Assembly (NCBI RefSeq): GCF_000821185.2
Contig: NZ_CP050855.1
Span: 868,001-932,000 of the forward strand
Direction of reading: 5' to 3'
Source of the DNA: Serratia symbiotica
GTDB taxonomy: Bacteria > Pseudomonadota > Gammaproteobacteria > Enterobacterales > Enterobacteriaceae
Length of the DNA stretch: 64,000 nt
Below the pieces are notes generated by a model. It saw only the letters and a program-made list of their open reading frames with translations. It was not told where the DNA came from and did not search any database. Of this stretch, positions 1-10,183 are shown piece by piece. Within the stretch, counting starts at the first letter, position 1; the number at the start of each line of letters is the position of its first letter. Made by a program: the position numbers and the translations under genes.

Positions 1-1026
<1,026 letters not shown>

Positions 1027-1134
1027 CCACTACATAGCGAGTGAACGCTGCTTTGAACAACCCATGTTGGGTCAGTGGGAGATGGGCTATCAGAAGCTGC
1101 CATTGACCTGTAGAAAACTGTAAAAGGAATCAAT

Positions 1135-2148
1135 ATGTCTTCGTTGGTAAAACATAAACACCTTGGGCTGGCGACTGGGCTGCTCGTCACGCTGGAGGCT
1201 TTCTCGCAAAGCAGTTACGCGCTGTCGTGCAAACAGAACGGCAACATCCGTCAGGACATCGTGCTGGATAAGCCGATCAAAGTCTCCACTGCCAATACCA
1301 AGCCCGGTACGTTGCTCTGGCGCTCGCAAAACTATACTTCTACATTGCAATGTATGGGTGATCGGGAAACGGGCTATGGGGAAGACGCTTTTCTGTATTG
1401 GGACCCCCAAGCGCGTATGGGCCAGATCCACAACTCGATCGAAGTTGGCGTGAATTATGACGGTGTTGATATTAAGCCGATCAGTGGGGGGAAACAGGAC
1501 ACGGGCGATGGTACTGGCTCCTGGGGTTCCCCTGGAACGGTGACGCTCTACTACTACTTTTACATCAAGGCCACCGGTAACCCACCGCCAGAGAGCGGTA
1601 AGATCGAAGACAACAATGCGTATTCGGTGTTTCAGGTTGATGGTATGTATGGGCTGAACAACATACCTAATCGTAACTTCAACAGCTATATTTCCGGGCT
1701 GAACAAAATTCAGTTTATTTCCTGTAACCCGAAAATTACTGTGGTGGGCAACAATGGTTCCAGTGTGAATTTTGGCGCCATTGCACAGCAGAATGCGCTA
1801 GTGGGTAAGGTTGAAAAACAGGTGCCATTCTCCATCGCTGTTAACTTGTCTGACCCTGAGAGCGGCCAGGATTGCCAGGGTCAAGCGCTACAGGCTAGCT
1901 TCAGTTCTACCTACCCGGTTCAGGACAACAGTGTGCTCCTGCCGACCCGCGACAGCGGCTTTGGTATTTTTATCTCGCAGGACACGACGCCGGGTACACC
2001 GATCACGATGAACAGCCCGCTAGATCTAGGTCTGTTCAATGGCACCCGCGTTGAGAAGAACTTTATCGCTAGCTTGTTGTGGTTGAGCACCGATCCAAAA
2101 GTCGGCCCCTTTACTACTTCAGCGAATATCGACGTGATCTTCAAGTAG
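1135..2148 (+). CDS. fimbrial tip adhesin / minor fimbrial subunit
   Basis: A 337-residue secreted protein. The N-terminus has a signal peptide (about residues 1-30, ending near SYA-LSC). The C-terminal half looks like a chaperone-usher pilin domain: a paired Cys (ISC ... QDC), a VNFGAI motif and a final donor-strand-type beta segment (FTTSANIDVIFK). The N-terminal half has its own Cys pair (LSCK ... LQCM) and would be the receptor-binding domain, as in two-domain FimH-like adhesins. A good Shine-Dalgarno (AAAAGGA) precedes the ATG. It would be the last gene of a fimbrial operon. The sequence between the IS and this gene (about 1042-1123) ends in an open frame finishing PLTCRKL, possibly the last codons of the usher gene. 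The ligand is unknown. Confidence 0.8.
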   Translation: MSSLVKHKHLGLATGLLVTLEAFSQSSYALSCKQNGNIRQDIVLDKPIKVSTANTKPGTLLWRSQNYTSTLQCMGDRETGYGEDAFLYWDPQARMGQIHNSIEVGVNYDGVDIKPISGGKQDTGDGTGSWGSPGTVTLYYYFYIKATGNPPPESGKIEDNNAYSVFQVDGMYGLNNIPNRNFNSYISGLNKIQFISCNPKITVVGNNGSSVNFGAIAQQNALVGKVEKQVPFSIAVNLSDPESGQDCQGQALQASFSSTYPVQDNSVLLPTRDSGFGIFISQDTTPGTPITMNSPLDLGLFNGTRVEKNFIASLLWLSTDPKVGPFTTSANIDVIFK

Positions 2149-2378
2149 TCATGGTTAGCCCAATTCTACGGCTAATGCACTTCAGGGGGTCTACTTGGAA
2201 AACGAATCTAGGGGTACTCCCCTCAGAAAATGCTGCCCAGCTTCATCCTCGTTCAGGTGGTGTATTCGCTAAGCTTCCCATTCTCCTAATCCGTACGCCG
2301 GGGATACGGTTTTGTTCGTTTGGTCGCCGAGGCGGGATCTGCGATAATTGCTTTTTACCCTTCCAGATTGAGAAACCG

Positions 2379-3050
2379 ATGCAGTACCCGATTAATGAGA
2401 TATTCCAGACTTTGCAGGGTGAAGGTTTTTTCACCGGTGTACCCGCCATTTTTATCCGCCTACAGGGCTGCCCAGTAGGGTGCAGTTGGTGTGATACCAA
2501 GCATACTTGGGATAAGGAAGCCAATCGGGAAGTCGACATGCAGCGGATCTTGGTAAAAACCGAAGAAAGTGCTGCCTGGGGCAGCGCCAATGCCGAGCAG
2601 TTGTTGGCAGTGATGCGTCAGCAAGGCTATACCGCGCGTCATGTGGTGATCACCGGTGGCGAACCGTGCATTTTCGATCTTGTACCGCTGACTGCATTGC
2701 TCGAACAGCAGGGCTACGGTTGTCAGATCGAGACCAGTGGCACCTACGAGATCCGTTGTTCGGCCAAAACTTGGGTGACGGTCTCACCCAAGGTGAATAT
2801 GCGCGGTGGCATGAAGGTGTTGGATCAAGCGTTGCAGCGCGCTGATGAAGTGAAGCATCCGGTGGCGCGTGAACGTGATATCGAGGCACTGGATGCGCTG
2901 TTGGCAACATTACATGATAAAAAGCCTCGTATCATCGCGCTGCAACCGATTAGCAAGAAGGAAGAGGCGACCCGTCTATGTATTACAACCTGCATTGCAC
3001 GCAACTGGCGGTTGTCGATGCAGACTCATAAGTACCTCAATATTGCCTAA
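2379..3050 (+). CDS. queE: 7-carboxy-7-deazaguanine synthase QueE
   Basis: A radical SAM enzyme that contracts 6-carboxytetrahydropterin to 7-carboxy-7-deazaguanine in preQ0/queuosine synthesis. Starting at ATG 2379 gives 223 residues, the usual enterobacterial QueE length. The frame is open much further upstream, but that part has no family similarity. The substrate-binding start MQYPINEIFQTLQGEG is followed by the 4Fe-4S cluster motif GCPVGCSWC (family-typical CxxxCxxC) and the SAM-binding GGEP. The C-terminal motif LQPIS and the ending MQTHKYLNIA also match the family. It appears intact and monocistronic. The 230 bp between the adhesin and queE hold no gene that I recognise. Confidence 0.95.
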   Translation: MQYPINEIFQTLQGEGFFTGVPAIFIRLQGCPVGCSWCDTKHTWDKEANREVDMQRILVKTEESAAWGSANAEQLLAVMRQQGYTARHVVITGGEPCIFDLVPLTALLEQQGYGCQIETSGTYEIRCSAKTWVTVSPKVNMRGGMKVLDQALQRADEVKHPVARERDIEALDALLATLHDKKPRIIALQPISKKEEATRLCITTCIARNWRLSMQTHKYLNIA

Positions 3051-3061
3051 TTTTGCGGAAA

Positions 3062-3480
3062 GTATGCCGCTATGTCCGGCAATAAGTAGTATGTCGACGG
3101 GGCAATATCCAACTCGCGGCATACTGGCCTGAGCCTGTGTTCGCCACTCAAGTCATCAAGCAGCAGCATTATTTCATCCAATGGTGGTCGAGTTCCGCCT
3201 GGGCAAGATACGCCGAAGTCTGGCGCAAGATGTCGTTGCTACGTCGCAGTTTACGCTCAAGCTCTTTAAGGCGCAGTCGTTCACGGGGGGGAATCCAGCA
3301 TCACCGCTACCGGTATTCCGTTCATGCTGACGCAGCCCCGCCTGCAAAGTGTTAGGGCTGCAACCGATTTTTGGGGCAATAGAGAGGATGGCCGCATGCT
3401 CAGATTTATATCCATCGCACTGCGCCAGTAACATTCTTACTGCACGCACATGCCACTCTGGTGGATAACGGTTGAGCCTG
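3062..3480 (-). mobile_element. IS3-family remnant (decayed orfA plus start of orfB)
   Basis: Read on the minus strand, the segment first encodes an OrfA-like start (LNRYPPEWHVRAVRML, then SIAPKIGCSPNTLQAGLRQHE), the helix-turn-helix half of an IS3-family (IS51-like group) OrfA. After PVNDC the frame shifts and continues as RLKELERKLRRSNDILRQTS. A stop and the beginning of an orfB (DDLSGEHRLRPVCRELDIAP) follow, ending near 3075. The catalytic part of orfB is missing, so this is a dead fragment. Confidence 0.7.
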
Positions 3481-3508
3481 TCCCTAATTCTGTGTAACTG
3501 CCACCGTA

Positions 3509-3739
3509 TTAAAGGTGATCGCTCAGGCGGTCACCGAACTCGATAATAAAACGACTCATCGCCAGCCGCCAGTTCTGGATCGGCATACTCCATTTTTTTG
3601 AAGCATCCTTAATCGCCAGATAAATCACTTTCCGCACTGAGTCGTCTGTCGGGAACACTTTGCGCTTCTTGATGGCTGCGCGGATCACGCTGTTCAGCGA
3701 TTCGATGGCATTCGTCGTGTAGATGTAGCGCGGCGAAAA
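3509..3739 (-). pseudogene. IS256-family transposase, C-terminal fragment
   Basis: About 77 codons from PRYIYTTNAIESLNSVIR to the stop at 3509. The string TTNAIESLNSVIRAAIKKRKVFP is the conserved C-terminal signature of IS256-family (mutator-type) transposases, including the final catalytic Glu in NAIES. The residues ahead of it (3740-3784) do not belong, so the break lies near 3740. No DDE core remains upstream. It sits at the outer edge of the Mu-like remnant. Confidence 0.8.
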
Positions 3740-3829
3740 AATCAAGACTGTTTTGAGCGCGATTCTGGACTTACAAAAACGCAAATAGTTGAAGCTTTCG
3801 GACAGTCCAGAATTGATTACAACGCTGAC

Positions 3830-4654
3830 TTATGTAAAGTTTCTGACAATTAACTCGCACCGAGCTAAGGAGGAGTTACCTAATGAATACTTTAAACTGA
3901 CCACTTCGATTTGAAGATCGCTAAAGGCTTGTCGCATCTCTGGTATGTCATTTACTGAAATGATCATGTTACCTTTGATTGTTCGAGCCAAGCGAGCAAT
4001 GGCTTCGTACTGCTCCAAACCAAACTCAACGCCATAACCTTGCGTACCCCAATATGGTGGATCAAGGTAAAACAAGGTATGAGGGCGATCATATTTCTCT
4101 ATGCATTCAACCCAGCTAAGATGTTCTATCGTGGTACGTGCAAGCCGTAGATGGGCTATAGAGAGCGTTTCCTCTAAACGAAGAAGATTTATCCCCACTG
4201 GGGCCGTAGTTGCAGTCCCGAATGTTTGGCCTTCAACCTTAGCTCCAAAGGCCATATTTTGAAGATAGTAAAATCGTGCAGCGCGTTGTATATCGGTCAG
4301 CACTTCAGTTGGAGTGGCTTTTTGCCAATCGAATATTTGTCTACTACTTAGTGCCCATTTGAACTGACGCACAAACTCTTCTAAATGATTTTTGACCACG
4401 CGATACAAATTTATTAACTCACCGTTGATATCATTAATGACCTCAACTTTTGATGCCTTCTTTCTAAAAAACAATGCCGCGCCGCCACAGAAAGGCTCTA
4501 CATAACATTTATGTTGAGGAAAGAGAGGTAGTAGATGCTTAGCTAAGCGTCGTTTTCCACCTACCCACGGAATGATTGGATCGCTCAAAGTGAAGTTTCT
4601 CCCGGTTGGTAACAAATCGATACTGGCGATCAAAAACGAATGTTTGATCGTCAA
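3830..4654 (-). CDS. phage-type DNA adenine methyltransferase (D12 class)
   Basis: A 274-residue protein with the D12/Dam fold. The SAM-binding region is PIIPWVGGKRRLAKHLLPLFP followed by VEPFCGGAALFF (about residues 27-65), and the catalytic DPPY motif is in TLFYLDPPYWG (about residue 198). It would methylate adenine at N6 in a short target, probably to protect phage DNA. It sits where Mu carries mom, at the end of the late region, which supports a modification role. The start is uncertain: about 25 residues precede the conserved region, and a TTG just before SDPIIPW (near 4585) could also serve. No partner restriction enzyme is visible, so an orphan methylase is likely. Confidence 0.85.
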   Translation of the reverse strand: MTIKHSFLIASIDLLPTGRNFTLSDPIIPWVGGKRRLAKHLLPLFPQHKCYVEPFCGGAALFFRKKASKVEVINDINGELINLYRVVKNHLEEFVRQFKWALSSRQIFDWQKATPTEVLTDIQRAARFYYLQNMAFGAKVEGQTFGTATTAPVGINLLRLEETLSIAHLRLARTTIEHLSWVECIEKYDRPHTLFYLDPPYWGTQGYGVEFGLEQYEAIARLARTIKGNMIISVNDIPEMRQAFSDLQIEVVSLKYSLGNSSLARCELIVRNFT

Positions 4655-4841
4655 AACCTAGCATCTCGCAAATAACGCGAGAGAGGAACGTACAGTGCCG
4701 TAGAGGGGATTTCCTGAGATTTGACCACTTGCACAATGCTATACCAACGCGATAATCAGTAGGTTAAGAATATGTTGATGGGTTCATGTTTATCAGCAAG
4801 ACCAAAAGTGTTACCATCTACATAAATTTACTTATAAACAA

Positions 4842-5934
4842 TTGATTACAATGAAAAGTGACACTATTCACTCAGTTCAAGCGTTGCGTGGACTTGCCGT
4901 TTTTCTCGTCGTTATGTTCCATTTCCGAGAAGACTTAAGCAAAACATATGGCGAAGTAGCTGACCTATTATTTATCAATGGTTCCATTGGTGTTGATCTC
5001 TTTTTTATGATTAGTGGGTTCATAGCCTATTATGTATACGTGAATGAAAATTCAGGTTTATCCTCATCAAAAATATTTTTAGTCAAGCGGCTTTGTCGAA
5101 TTATCCCTCCATATTTTCTTGTGACGCTAATGGTAGCAGGTAACTCTTGTTGACTCGTGGATGGAAACATTGCGGTCAATGCTGTTTTTACCCGGAGATA
5201 GTTCGAGCCAAGCCCCTTGGTTTGGGTATGCTAAACTAGATGTTGGTTGGACATTAAATTATGAAATGCTCTTCTATGTACTTTGTGCTACTTCGTTGAT
5301 CTTCAGGTCATATAAGTTTGTCGCCTTGACAGCATTGATTTCAGCGTTCGTATTTATCCCGTACGTTTCCCTAGTTGGGACTGGTGATTGGGCTAATCGG
5401 CACTACGGTTTGTCGGGGTACTTTGCGATCGTAACAAATGGGATTATGTTGGAATTTATTGCTGGCATGTTGATTGGGTATTTACACTTGGGTAAAGTTC
5501 AATCTAATCATAAAATGTTATGGGTAATGGCTATATTATTCTCATCAACACTTTTTGCTTTAGAGCTGGAAACTGGGTTCTTACGGGGTAATGGTCGCCC
5601 TGGTTTTTTTATTAGTTCTTTCCTGCTATTGTTTTCGATGGTTGGGTATGAGTGTCGATTTGGTATGCGCATCCCATCTTTGCTACTCTTGCTAGGTGCA
5701 ACATCATACTCAGTTTATTTAGTGCATACAAGGGCCATGTCTATCGCTCAAAAGATAATCTACAACCGAATCGATGAACCATATGCTGGTGTCATGGTAT
5801 TCATATTGTCTATTGTGTTGACAGTTATATTTACATATTTGATGTATACACTTGTTGAAAAGAGACTTTGTAGCTTCATTAGGTCGCTTATTTTTAAGCG
5901 AGAAAGTTTAGACAGTAAGAAAACGGCGGGATGA
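4842..5934 (+). pseudogene. acyltransferase-3 family membrane O-acyltransferase, frameshifted
   Basis: The family of integral membrane acyltransferases that modify surface sugars, such as phage O-antigen acetylases. The N-terminal part (4842-5153) has the family start SVQALRGLAVFLVVMFHF with the catalytic-type His, then GVDLFFMISGFI. The frame is then lost near 5140-5160, and the rest (5161-5934) continues in another frame with WTLNYEMLFYV and several further hydrophobic helices. Joined, it would have about the normal length for the family (roughly 360 residues), so one small indel separates the halves. It is divergent from the methylase and convergent with the tail-fibre genes, a usual place for a serotype-conversion cargo gene. 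A terminator follows the stop. Confidence 0.75.
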
Positions 5935-5947
5935 CCCGCCATTTTTT
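5925..5947 (+). terminator. rho-independent terminator
   Basis: The stem GGCGGG (5925-5930), loop ATGA and stem CCCGCC (5935-5940) are followed by ATTTTTT. It overlaps the stop codon of the acyltransferase reading frame and stands just beyond the convergent fibre-assembly gene. Confidence 0.75.
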
Positions 5948-6509
5948 ATGGTTCAGGCCATAAGATACTTGGCGCTTGGCTAACGTCTACATTATTAAGC
6001 TTGTAACGATAAATTTGCATGTTTTTTAGTTTTTTCTCTTCATCATCAGTTGCTATACCTTCATTGACAGCAAAAGATAAAATTTCAATTTGCTCTGACA
6101 CCTTTCTTGTCAATTCTCTTTTTAATACAGTAGCATCCTGTATTTGTTGTTGCCTTTCCCTTGCTTCGTTCTTGACCCAATCCGTGCCATTCCATTCATC
6201 AAATGTTGTTTTCGGTTCTTTTGTTGTCACGCCATCAGGGAGTTCGCCTAGTTCTTCGACCTCTCGACGGATTCCTGTTTGAATATCATAGATGGGGGTT
6301 CCTCGGTGATCCGCCAATTTAAGCCAGGTTTCACCATTGAAAACGAGTTTATAGCCATCTACTTCTTTGCCTGGAGCCACTTCCGTACAGTAAACAGGCA
6401 ATCCGGTGTAAGGGGCTATATAAGCATCACTTTCACCGATATATTCCTTGGTATCAGCCTGAAAGTTGTAAACTTTCATGGTACGTGCTTCAGAAGTCAT
6501 CTTAAACAT
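5946..6509 (-). CDS. phage tail fibre assembly protein (Tfa/U-type chaperone)
   Basis: A 187-residue protein of the tail-fibre assembly family. The typical start region YNFQADTKEYIGESDAYIAP resembles other Tfa N-termini, and the C-terminal half is a charged helix (ERQQQIQDATVLKRELTRKV) of the kind seen in phage fibre chaperones. The ATG at 6509 overlaps the stop of the upstream tail-fibre gene (TAATG), which implies translational coupling. An internal ATG at 6479 (MKVYNF) is the alternative start. Such proteins cap or fold the distal fibre made by the neighbouring gene. It looks intact, but its fibre gene is truncated. Confidence 0.85.
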   Translation of the reverse strand: MFKMTSEARTMKVYNFQADTKEYIGESDAYIAPYTGLPVYCTEVAPGKEVDGYKLVFNGETWLKLADHRGTPIYDIQTGIRREVEELGELPDGVTTKEPKTTFDEWNGTDWVKNEARERQQQIQDATVLKRELTRKVSEQIEILSFAVNEGIATDDEEKKLKNMQIYRYKLNNVDVSQAPSILWPEP

Positions 6510-7407
6510 TATGTCAACCTCACAATATAGTTAAAAGCTATGTTCTTTACGGTATTTTCATTACTGCCAAAGTTGTCGACTGTTATATTGTGACCATGCT
6601 GTCCAATATCTACAGTATGATTATGAGAACCTATTCCTACCCGGTGTGTATGCCCGCCAATCCAAACAGTATGGGTGTGATTTCCTGAACCATCTGTACT
6701 ATATTTAAATTCACTACCACCTGCACCATCTGCAGGGAGTGAGTTAGGATCAACATAATCACCATGTTTACCCGTACCTGTGTGCGAATGCCAGCTAGAC
6801 TCATTAGTTGATTTGTTTCCATAATCAAATACTGTTGTCTCTTTTGAACCATAATCAAAGGTGCAAGTAGTTCTTGAACCTAAATCTGTATTACTTGCTG
6901 TTGCCAAGTGATTATGGCTTTTAACAGCGTCTAATTCGGTTGATAAAATAGTCCGGCCACTGGCTGGATTACCCTTAATCATCCAGCCACGCATATCAGG
7001 GATCACCCCATTAGGATAAGCGACTGCAAGTGCAGGGTATTTTTCCTTATCAAACGTTTGGCCTTGCATTAACGTGTAACCTGCGGGGGGCGTGTCACTT
7101 GGCCAGGGAATGGGCGCGCCGATCGGATAGTTTTCATTATCCGACGTTAATGCTCGTCGCCATTTCATTGCAGTGCCGTTCGAATTACCGACCCACAGCT
7201 CTCCGTTGTTCGATACAGCCAGATAACCAGCTGAGGGGCCACCATCGCAAGGCAGGCTAACAACTCCATAAACGCCGTCTCCCGGCCTGTTTTTTGATGT
7301 ATTATTAACCCGGTAAAATTGATATAACTCACTTAGCGCATCATCAAGATGCCTTGAGCCTCTGCCCAAACCAAAATCACCGACCCTCAAAAATCCTTCC
7401 GTTGCCG
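6509..7407 (-). pseudogene. phage tail fibre protein, C-terminal part (N-terminus lost at IS1)
   Basis: The open frame from about 7390 encodes roughly 290 residues ending at 6509. It contains a fibre repeat-like start (KRP...GDGVYGVVSLPCDGGPSAGYLAVSN), then a phage collar domain (PIGAPIPWPSDTPPAGYTLM ... YPALAVAYPNGVIPDMRGW), then a His/Gly-rich distal domain (GNHTHTVWIGGHTH, GSHNHTVDIGQHGH) that would bind metal ions in the fibre tip. The coding frame runs into the IS1 end near 7407 without a natural start, so the N-terminal half, which attaches to the baseplate, is gone. Confidence 0.85.
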
Positions 7408-7464
7408 GGTGATGCCTCTAATTAGTTGAATCTGATGTATAATACGGGCTTTTGAGGTTATCTC

Positions 7465-7737
7465 ATGGCCAGCGTTAACGTTCATTGTCCCCGTTGTCAG
7501 TCTGCTCAGGTTTACCGCCATGGTCAGAACCCTAAAGGCCATGACAGATTTCGCTGCCGTGACTGCCACCGTGTGTTTCAGCTCACTTATGCTTATGAAG
7601 CACGTAAGCCGGGTATTAAAGAGCAGATCACTGAAATGGCCTTCAATGGTGCCGGGGTTCGCGATACCGCCAGGACACTGAAAATTGGCATTAACACCGT
7701 CATCCGGACTTTAAAAAACTCGCGCCAAAGCGAATAA
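7465..7737 (+). CDS. insA: IS1 InsA
   Basis: A 90-residue DNA-binding regulator of IS1 transposition. It has the zinc-finger type N-terminus (VHCPRCQSAQVYRHGQ ... FRCRDCHRVFQ, four Cys) and a C-terminal helix-turn-helix (GVRDTARTLKIGINTVIRTLK), and the length matches IS1 InsA. InsA alone binds the inverted repeats and represses. Frameshifting at the A6C run near its end yields InsAB', the transposase. Confidence 0.92.
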   Translation: MASVNVHCPRCQSAQVYRHGQNPKGHDRFRCRDCHRVFQLTYAYEARKPGIKEQITEMAFNGAGVRDTARTLKIGINTVIRTLKNSRQSE

Positions 7738-7763
7738 CGTCTTCGTCTGTTGCCAATGCTGAT

Positions 7764-8159
7764 GTGGCGCTTATCTGCGAACTTGATGAGCAATGGAGCT
7801 TCGTTGGCAGTAAAGCCCGGCAGCACTGGCTCTGGTACGCGTACAACACCAAAACAGGCGGTGTACTGGCCTACACTTTTGGTCCCCGAACCGATGAAAC
7901 CTGCCGGGAGCTACTGGCACTGCTTACACCATTCAACATCGGCATGATCACCAGCGACGACTGTGGCAGCTATGGCCGCGAGGTGCCGAAGGATAAGCAT
8001 CTGACCGGCAAAATATTCACCCAACGCATTGAGCGTAATAACCTGACGCTCCGCACCCGCATTAAGCGGTTGGCTCGTAAAACAATCTGCTTCTCACGCT
8101 CAGTTGAGATCCACGAAAAAGTGATCGGAGCGTTTATCGAAAAACACATGTTCTACTAA
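7764..8159 (+). CDS. insB: IS1 InsB (catalytic part of InsAB')
   Basis: A 131-residue frame with IS1-type catalytic residues: Asp in ICELDEQWSFVG, Asp in MITSDDCGSY and the C-terminal HFT-type segment (FTQRIERNNLTLRTRIKRLARKT). It is open upstream of this ATG (SSVANADV), as expected for a domain normally made as a -1 frameshift fusion with InsA. It seems intact, so this IS1 could be mobile. Confidence 0.92.
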   Translation: MALICELDEQWSFVGSKARQHWLWYAYNTKTGGVLAYTFGPRTDETCRELLALLTPFNIGMITSDDCGSYGREVPKDKHLTGKIFTQRIERNNLTLRTRIKRLARKTICFSRSVEIHEKVIGAFIEKHMFY

Positions 8160-8173
8160 TTGGATACATTACC

Positions 8174-8487
8174 CTCTTGCCCAACCCTGCGTTGCCATAA
8201 ATTACACCGATATCGGCATCCAGATGGGTGTTTCTCAGCAAGGTCAGGCATTTACTGGATAATTGCGTTTTAACAAAACACGCTTTGACCTCACGGTTTT
8301 TCTCTTTATCTCCCTCACGGGTAATAAAGTTATTAATCGCCGCTTCCACGTTATCTATATTGCCGTTATAAACGCCTTTCAAATATTGCGAGATAACAGC
8401 AGGACTCAAGCCAGTTTTCGCTGCAACCTTGCTTTGGGTGTAACACTTCCTCGCCATCAGGCGATTTAAATTATCAATCACAGTCAT
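8174..8487 (-). pseudogene. MuB-like transposition ATPase, N-terminal fragment
   Basis: The surviving part encodes about 104 residues: an N-terminal helix-turn-helix (CYTQSKVAAKTGLSPAVISQYLKG), a linker, and the beginning of an AAA+ ATPase domain broken off inside the Walker A motif (IGVIYGNAGLGK). In Mu, MuB binds target DNA and delivers it to the MuA transpososome. The rest is lost at the IS1 end. It starts 10 bp downstream of the MuA stop, the normal A-B order. Confidence 0.85.
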
Positions 8488-8496
8488 TTTTAAGCC

Positions 8497-10183
8497 TTAA
8501 CGGTAATTACCGTACTTTTTTAAATCATCTTCATATTCGGATTCGAATAAATAGGGTCTACTGCTTATGCGATCCGGTTTTGACTCCATCGGAATGAATT
8601 TGCTGAAATCAGTGTCGGCTTTATGCTCCAGCGCGGGACGCAACTCGTCTTCCGCATCCTGAATTTTGGTCTCTGCCAGTTTAATTTTACGCTTCGCGCG
8701 CTCTTCCAGGGTTTTCTGGACTCTGGCCACCGGCACTGGCGATGCGGTATTACCATTCCAGATGGCGGTACAAACATAGGTGTCATCCATTTGGCGAACA
8801 ATGACTTCAGTCGGATCATGGATATCAAAGGCCACCCGGACTTCCTGCCGGTCAACAGTAATCAGTTCTTTCGAAAAATACTGGTTATTCTCCAAGGCTA
8901 TCCAGCCACGCTGCGCAACACGTTTAACTTCCGGCATAAACATTTCGCGCAATTCACCGTCCGTCATGTATTCGATGTCGTCACCTTCCTGCTCCAGTAC
9001 CCACTGGCGGTAAGCTGCTGGCGACATCCATTTCCCATTAACCTTGGGTAATTCGCTATGCCCGTGGTGATTGTTGTAGTCGTCTATTTCCTCCTGTACG
9101 GCGTCAATCAATTGCCGCCAGGTGGGCAGGATCTTCAACGTTTTCTTGTTCTGCGCGGTCAGTTCGCGCCCATCCCGCAAGGCGTTTGACAGACTGAGCA
9201 TCTGTTGCCCCCGAATACGGACAGCGTTAGGGTCGGCTCCGATGCCGTTGTAGGTCAGGAACCGCTTGGCCAGTCGGTCAGGCATTACACCGTTCAACCG
9301 TTCAATGATGCCGCGCGCCTGCGGATTACCGGGAATACCGGTCATGTGCTCGATGTGCAAGCGCGGAAAAATACCGGTAATGTCCGCATCCAGCATCTTG
9401 TTGGTTTCCCCGCCGCCGTTATCGGAATACACGAACAGTGGCTTGCCGTAATGTTTCATGCCATGCCGGTAGGCATCGGCCACCGCAATGGCATTCTCCG
9501 CCAGGGAAACGCTCCAGCCAACGATATAGCGTGTACGGCCGTCAATAACCAGCGTCAGCTCCGGCGTGAAAGGTCTGCCATGGATAGGATGCGCCACTTT
9601 TAGATTCAGCGACTTGCCATCCGAAATCCAGCACCCGTTCACCGGCATTTGTGACCAGTCACGCTGCTGATAAACTTCAAAGGCTTTTGCCGCTGACCCC
9701 GACACGCGTCCGCGCATACGCTCCCGCAATGGCAGCTTATCCACCAAACGTATTACCGCGTCATACGATGGCAGGGCCATCAGCATGGCGGGCTGGTCGC
9801 TGTACGTTTCGTACCAGTCGCGCTTGAACGAGCGGTATGCCTCTTTGACGCTGGGGCCGTTCTGGTTGCTGTAGTGTGGCCAGAACATGCCGAAGAACCA
9901 GACCACGTCTTCCGGGCGTTTGCGTTTGGGCTGACCGGGTGCCAATAACGCCAACCGCTCCAGGCCTGGCTTGGTAGTCAGATAGAGGGTCAGTCACGCC
10001 TGCAGGCAGCTCTTGCTGACGCCAATACGACTCGAGCCTTTGCGGGCGTTGGCCAACCCAGCCGCTACCATGACCCGCGCGGGCAGCGTTCCCTGGCGAG
10101 AACCGTCGGCGATGAATGTTACCGCCGCAATTCGGGACATACCGGCAGCGCGCAGTTTCTCCACCTCCTGAGCCAGCAAGGCA
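8497..10183 (-). pseudogene. Mu-type transposase MuA, N-terminally truncated and with an in-frame stop
   Basis: The main open part (9954-8497, 485 residues) contains the rve-type catalytic core with Asp in WISDGKSLNLKV, Asp in FVYSDNGGGE and Glu in QARGIIERLN, followed by the Mu C-terminal beta-barrel domain and a charged tail used to contact MuB. The same frame is readable upstream to about 10183 ([20 protein letters not shown]), interrupted by a single TGA at 9994-9996 where the context suggests an original Trp codon. The specificity domains that bind the phage ends are missing because the sequence changes abruptly into umuC at 10184. Confidence 0.85.

Larger units (their letters stand above)
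7408..8173 (+). mobile_element. IS1-family insertion sequence
   Basis: 766 bp, close to the 768 bp of IS1. The ends form imperfect inverted repeats: GGTGATGCCTCTAATTAGT at 7408 and, on the other strand, GGTAATGTATCCAATTAGT from 8173. insA and insB lie in the usual arrangement with the TTTAAAAAACTC frameshift window near 7709-7720. The nine bases on the two sides (CCGTTGCCG and CTCTTGCCC) are not a direct repeat. That is unexpected for a simple insertion and points to recombination between two former copies. Confidence 0.9.
3830..10183 (-). mobile_element. Mu-like prophage remnant, internally deleted
   Basis: From right to left on the minus strand the segment has a MuA-type transposase, a MuB-type ATPase start, an IS1, the C-terminal part of a tail fibre, the fibre assembly protein, and (after a plus-strand acyltransferase) a Dam-type methylase at the far end. 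In phage Mu the order is A, B, morphogenesis genes, tail fibre and assembly genes, then the DNA-modification gene. So both ends are represented and everything between muB and the fibre gene has been lost at the IS1. The repressor, ner and the N-terminus of MuA are also missing. The prophage cannot form particles. Confidence 0.75.

Noticed and set aside
1042..1123. C-terminal end of a fimbrial usher before the adhesin
   Set aside because: The last residues (PLTCRKL) are suggestive, but 25 codons are too few for a firm call.
2079..2378. Upstream extension of queE by 100 codons
   Set aside because: The extension is not protein-like and overlaps the adhesin; ATG 2379 gives the exact family length.
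3830..4654. Methylase as part of a restriction-modification system
   Set aside because: No restriction gene is adjacent; the neighbours are phage fibre and acyltransferase genes, so an orphan phage methylase is more likely.
4539..4736. Com-like regulator upstream of the phage methylase
   Set aside because: The frame lacks the zinc-finger Cys pattern of Com proteins and overlaps the methylase start.
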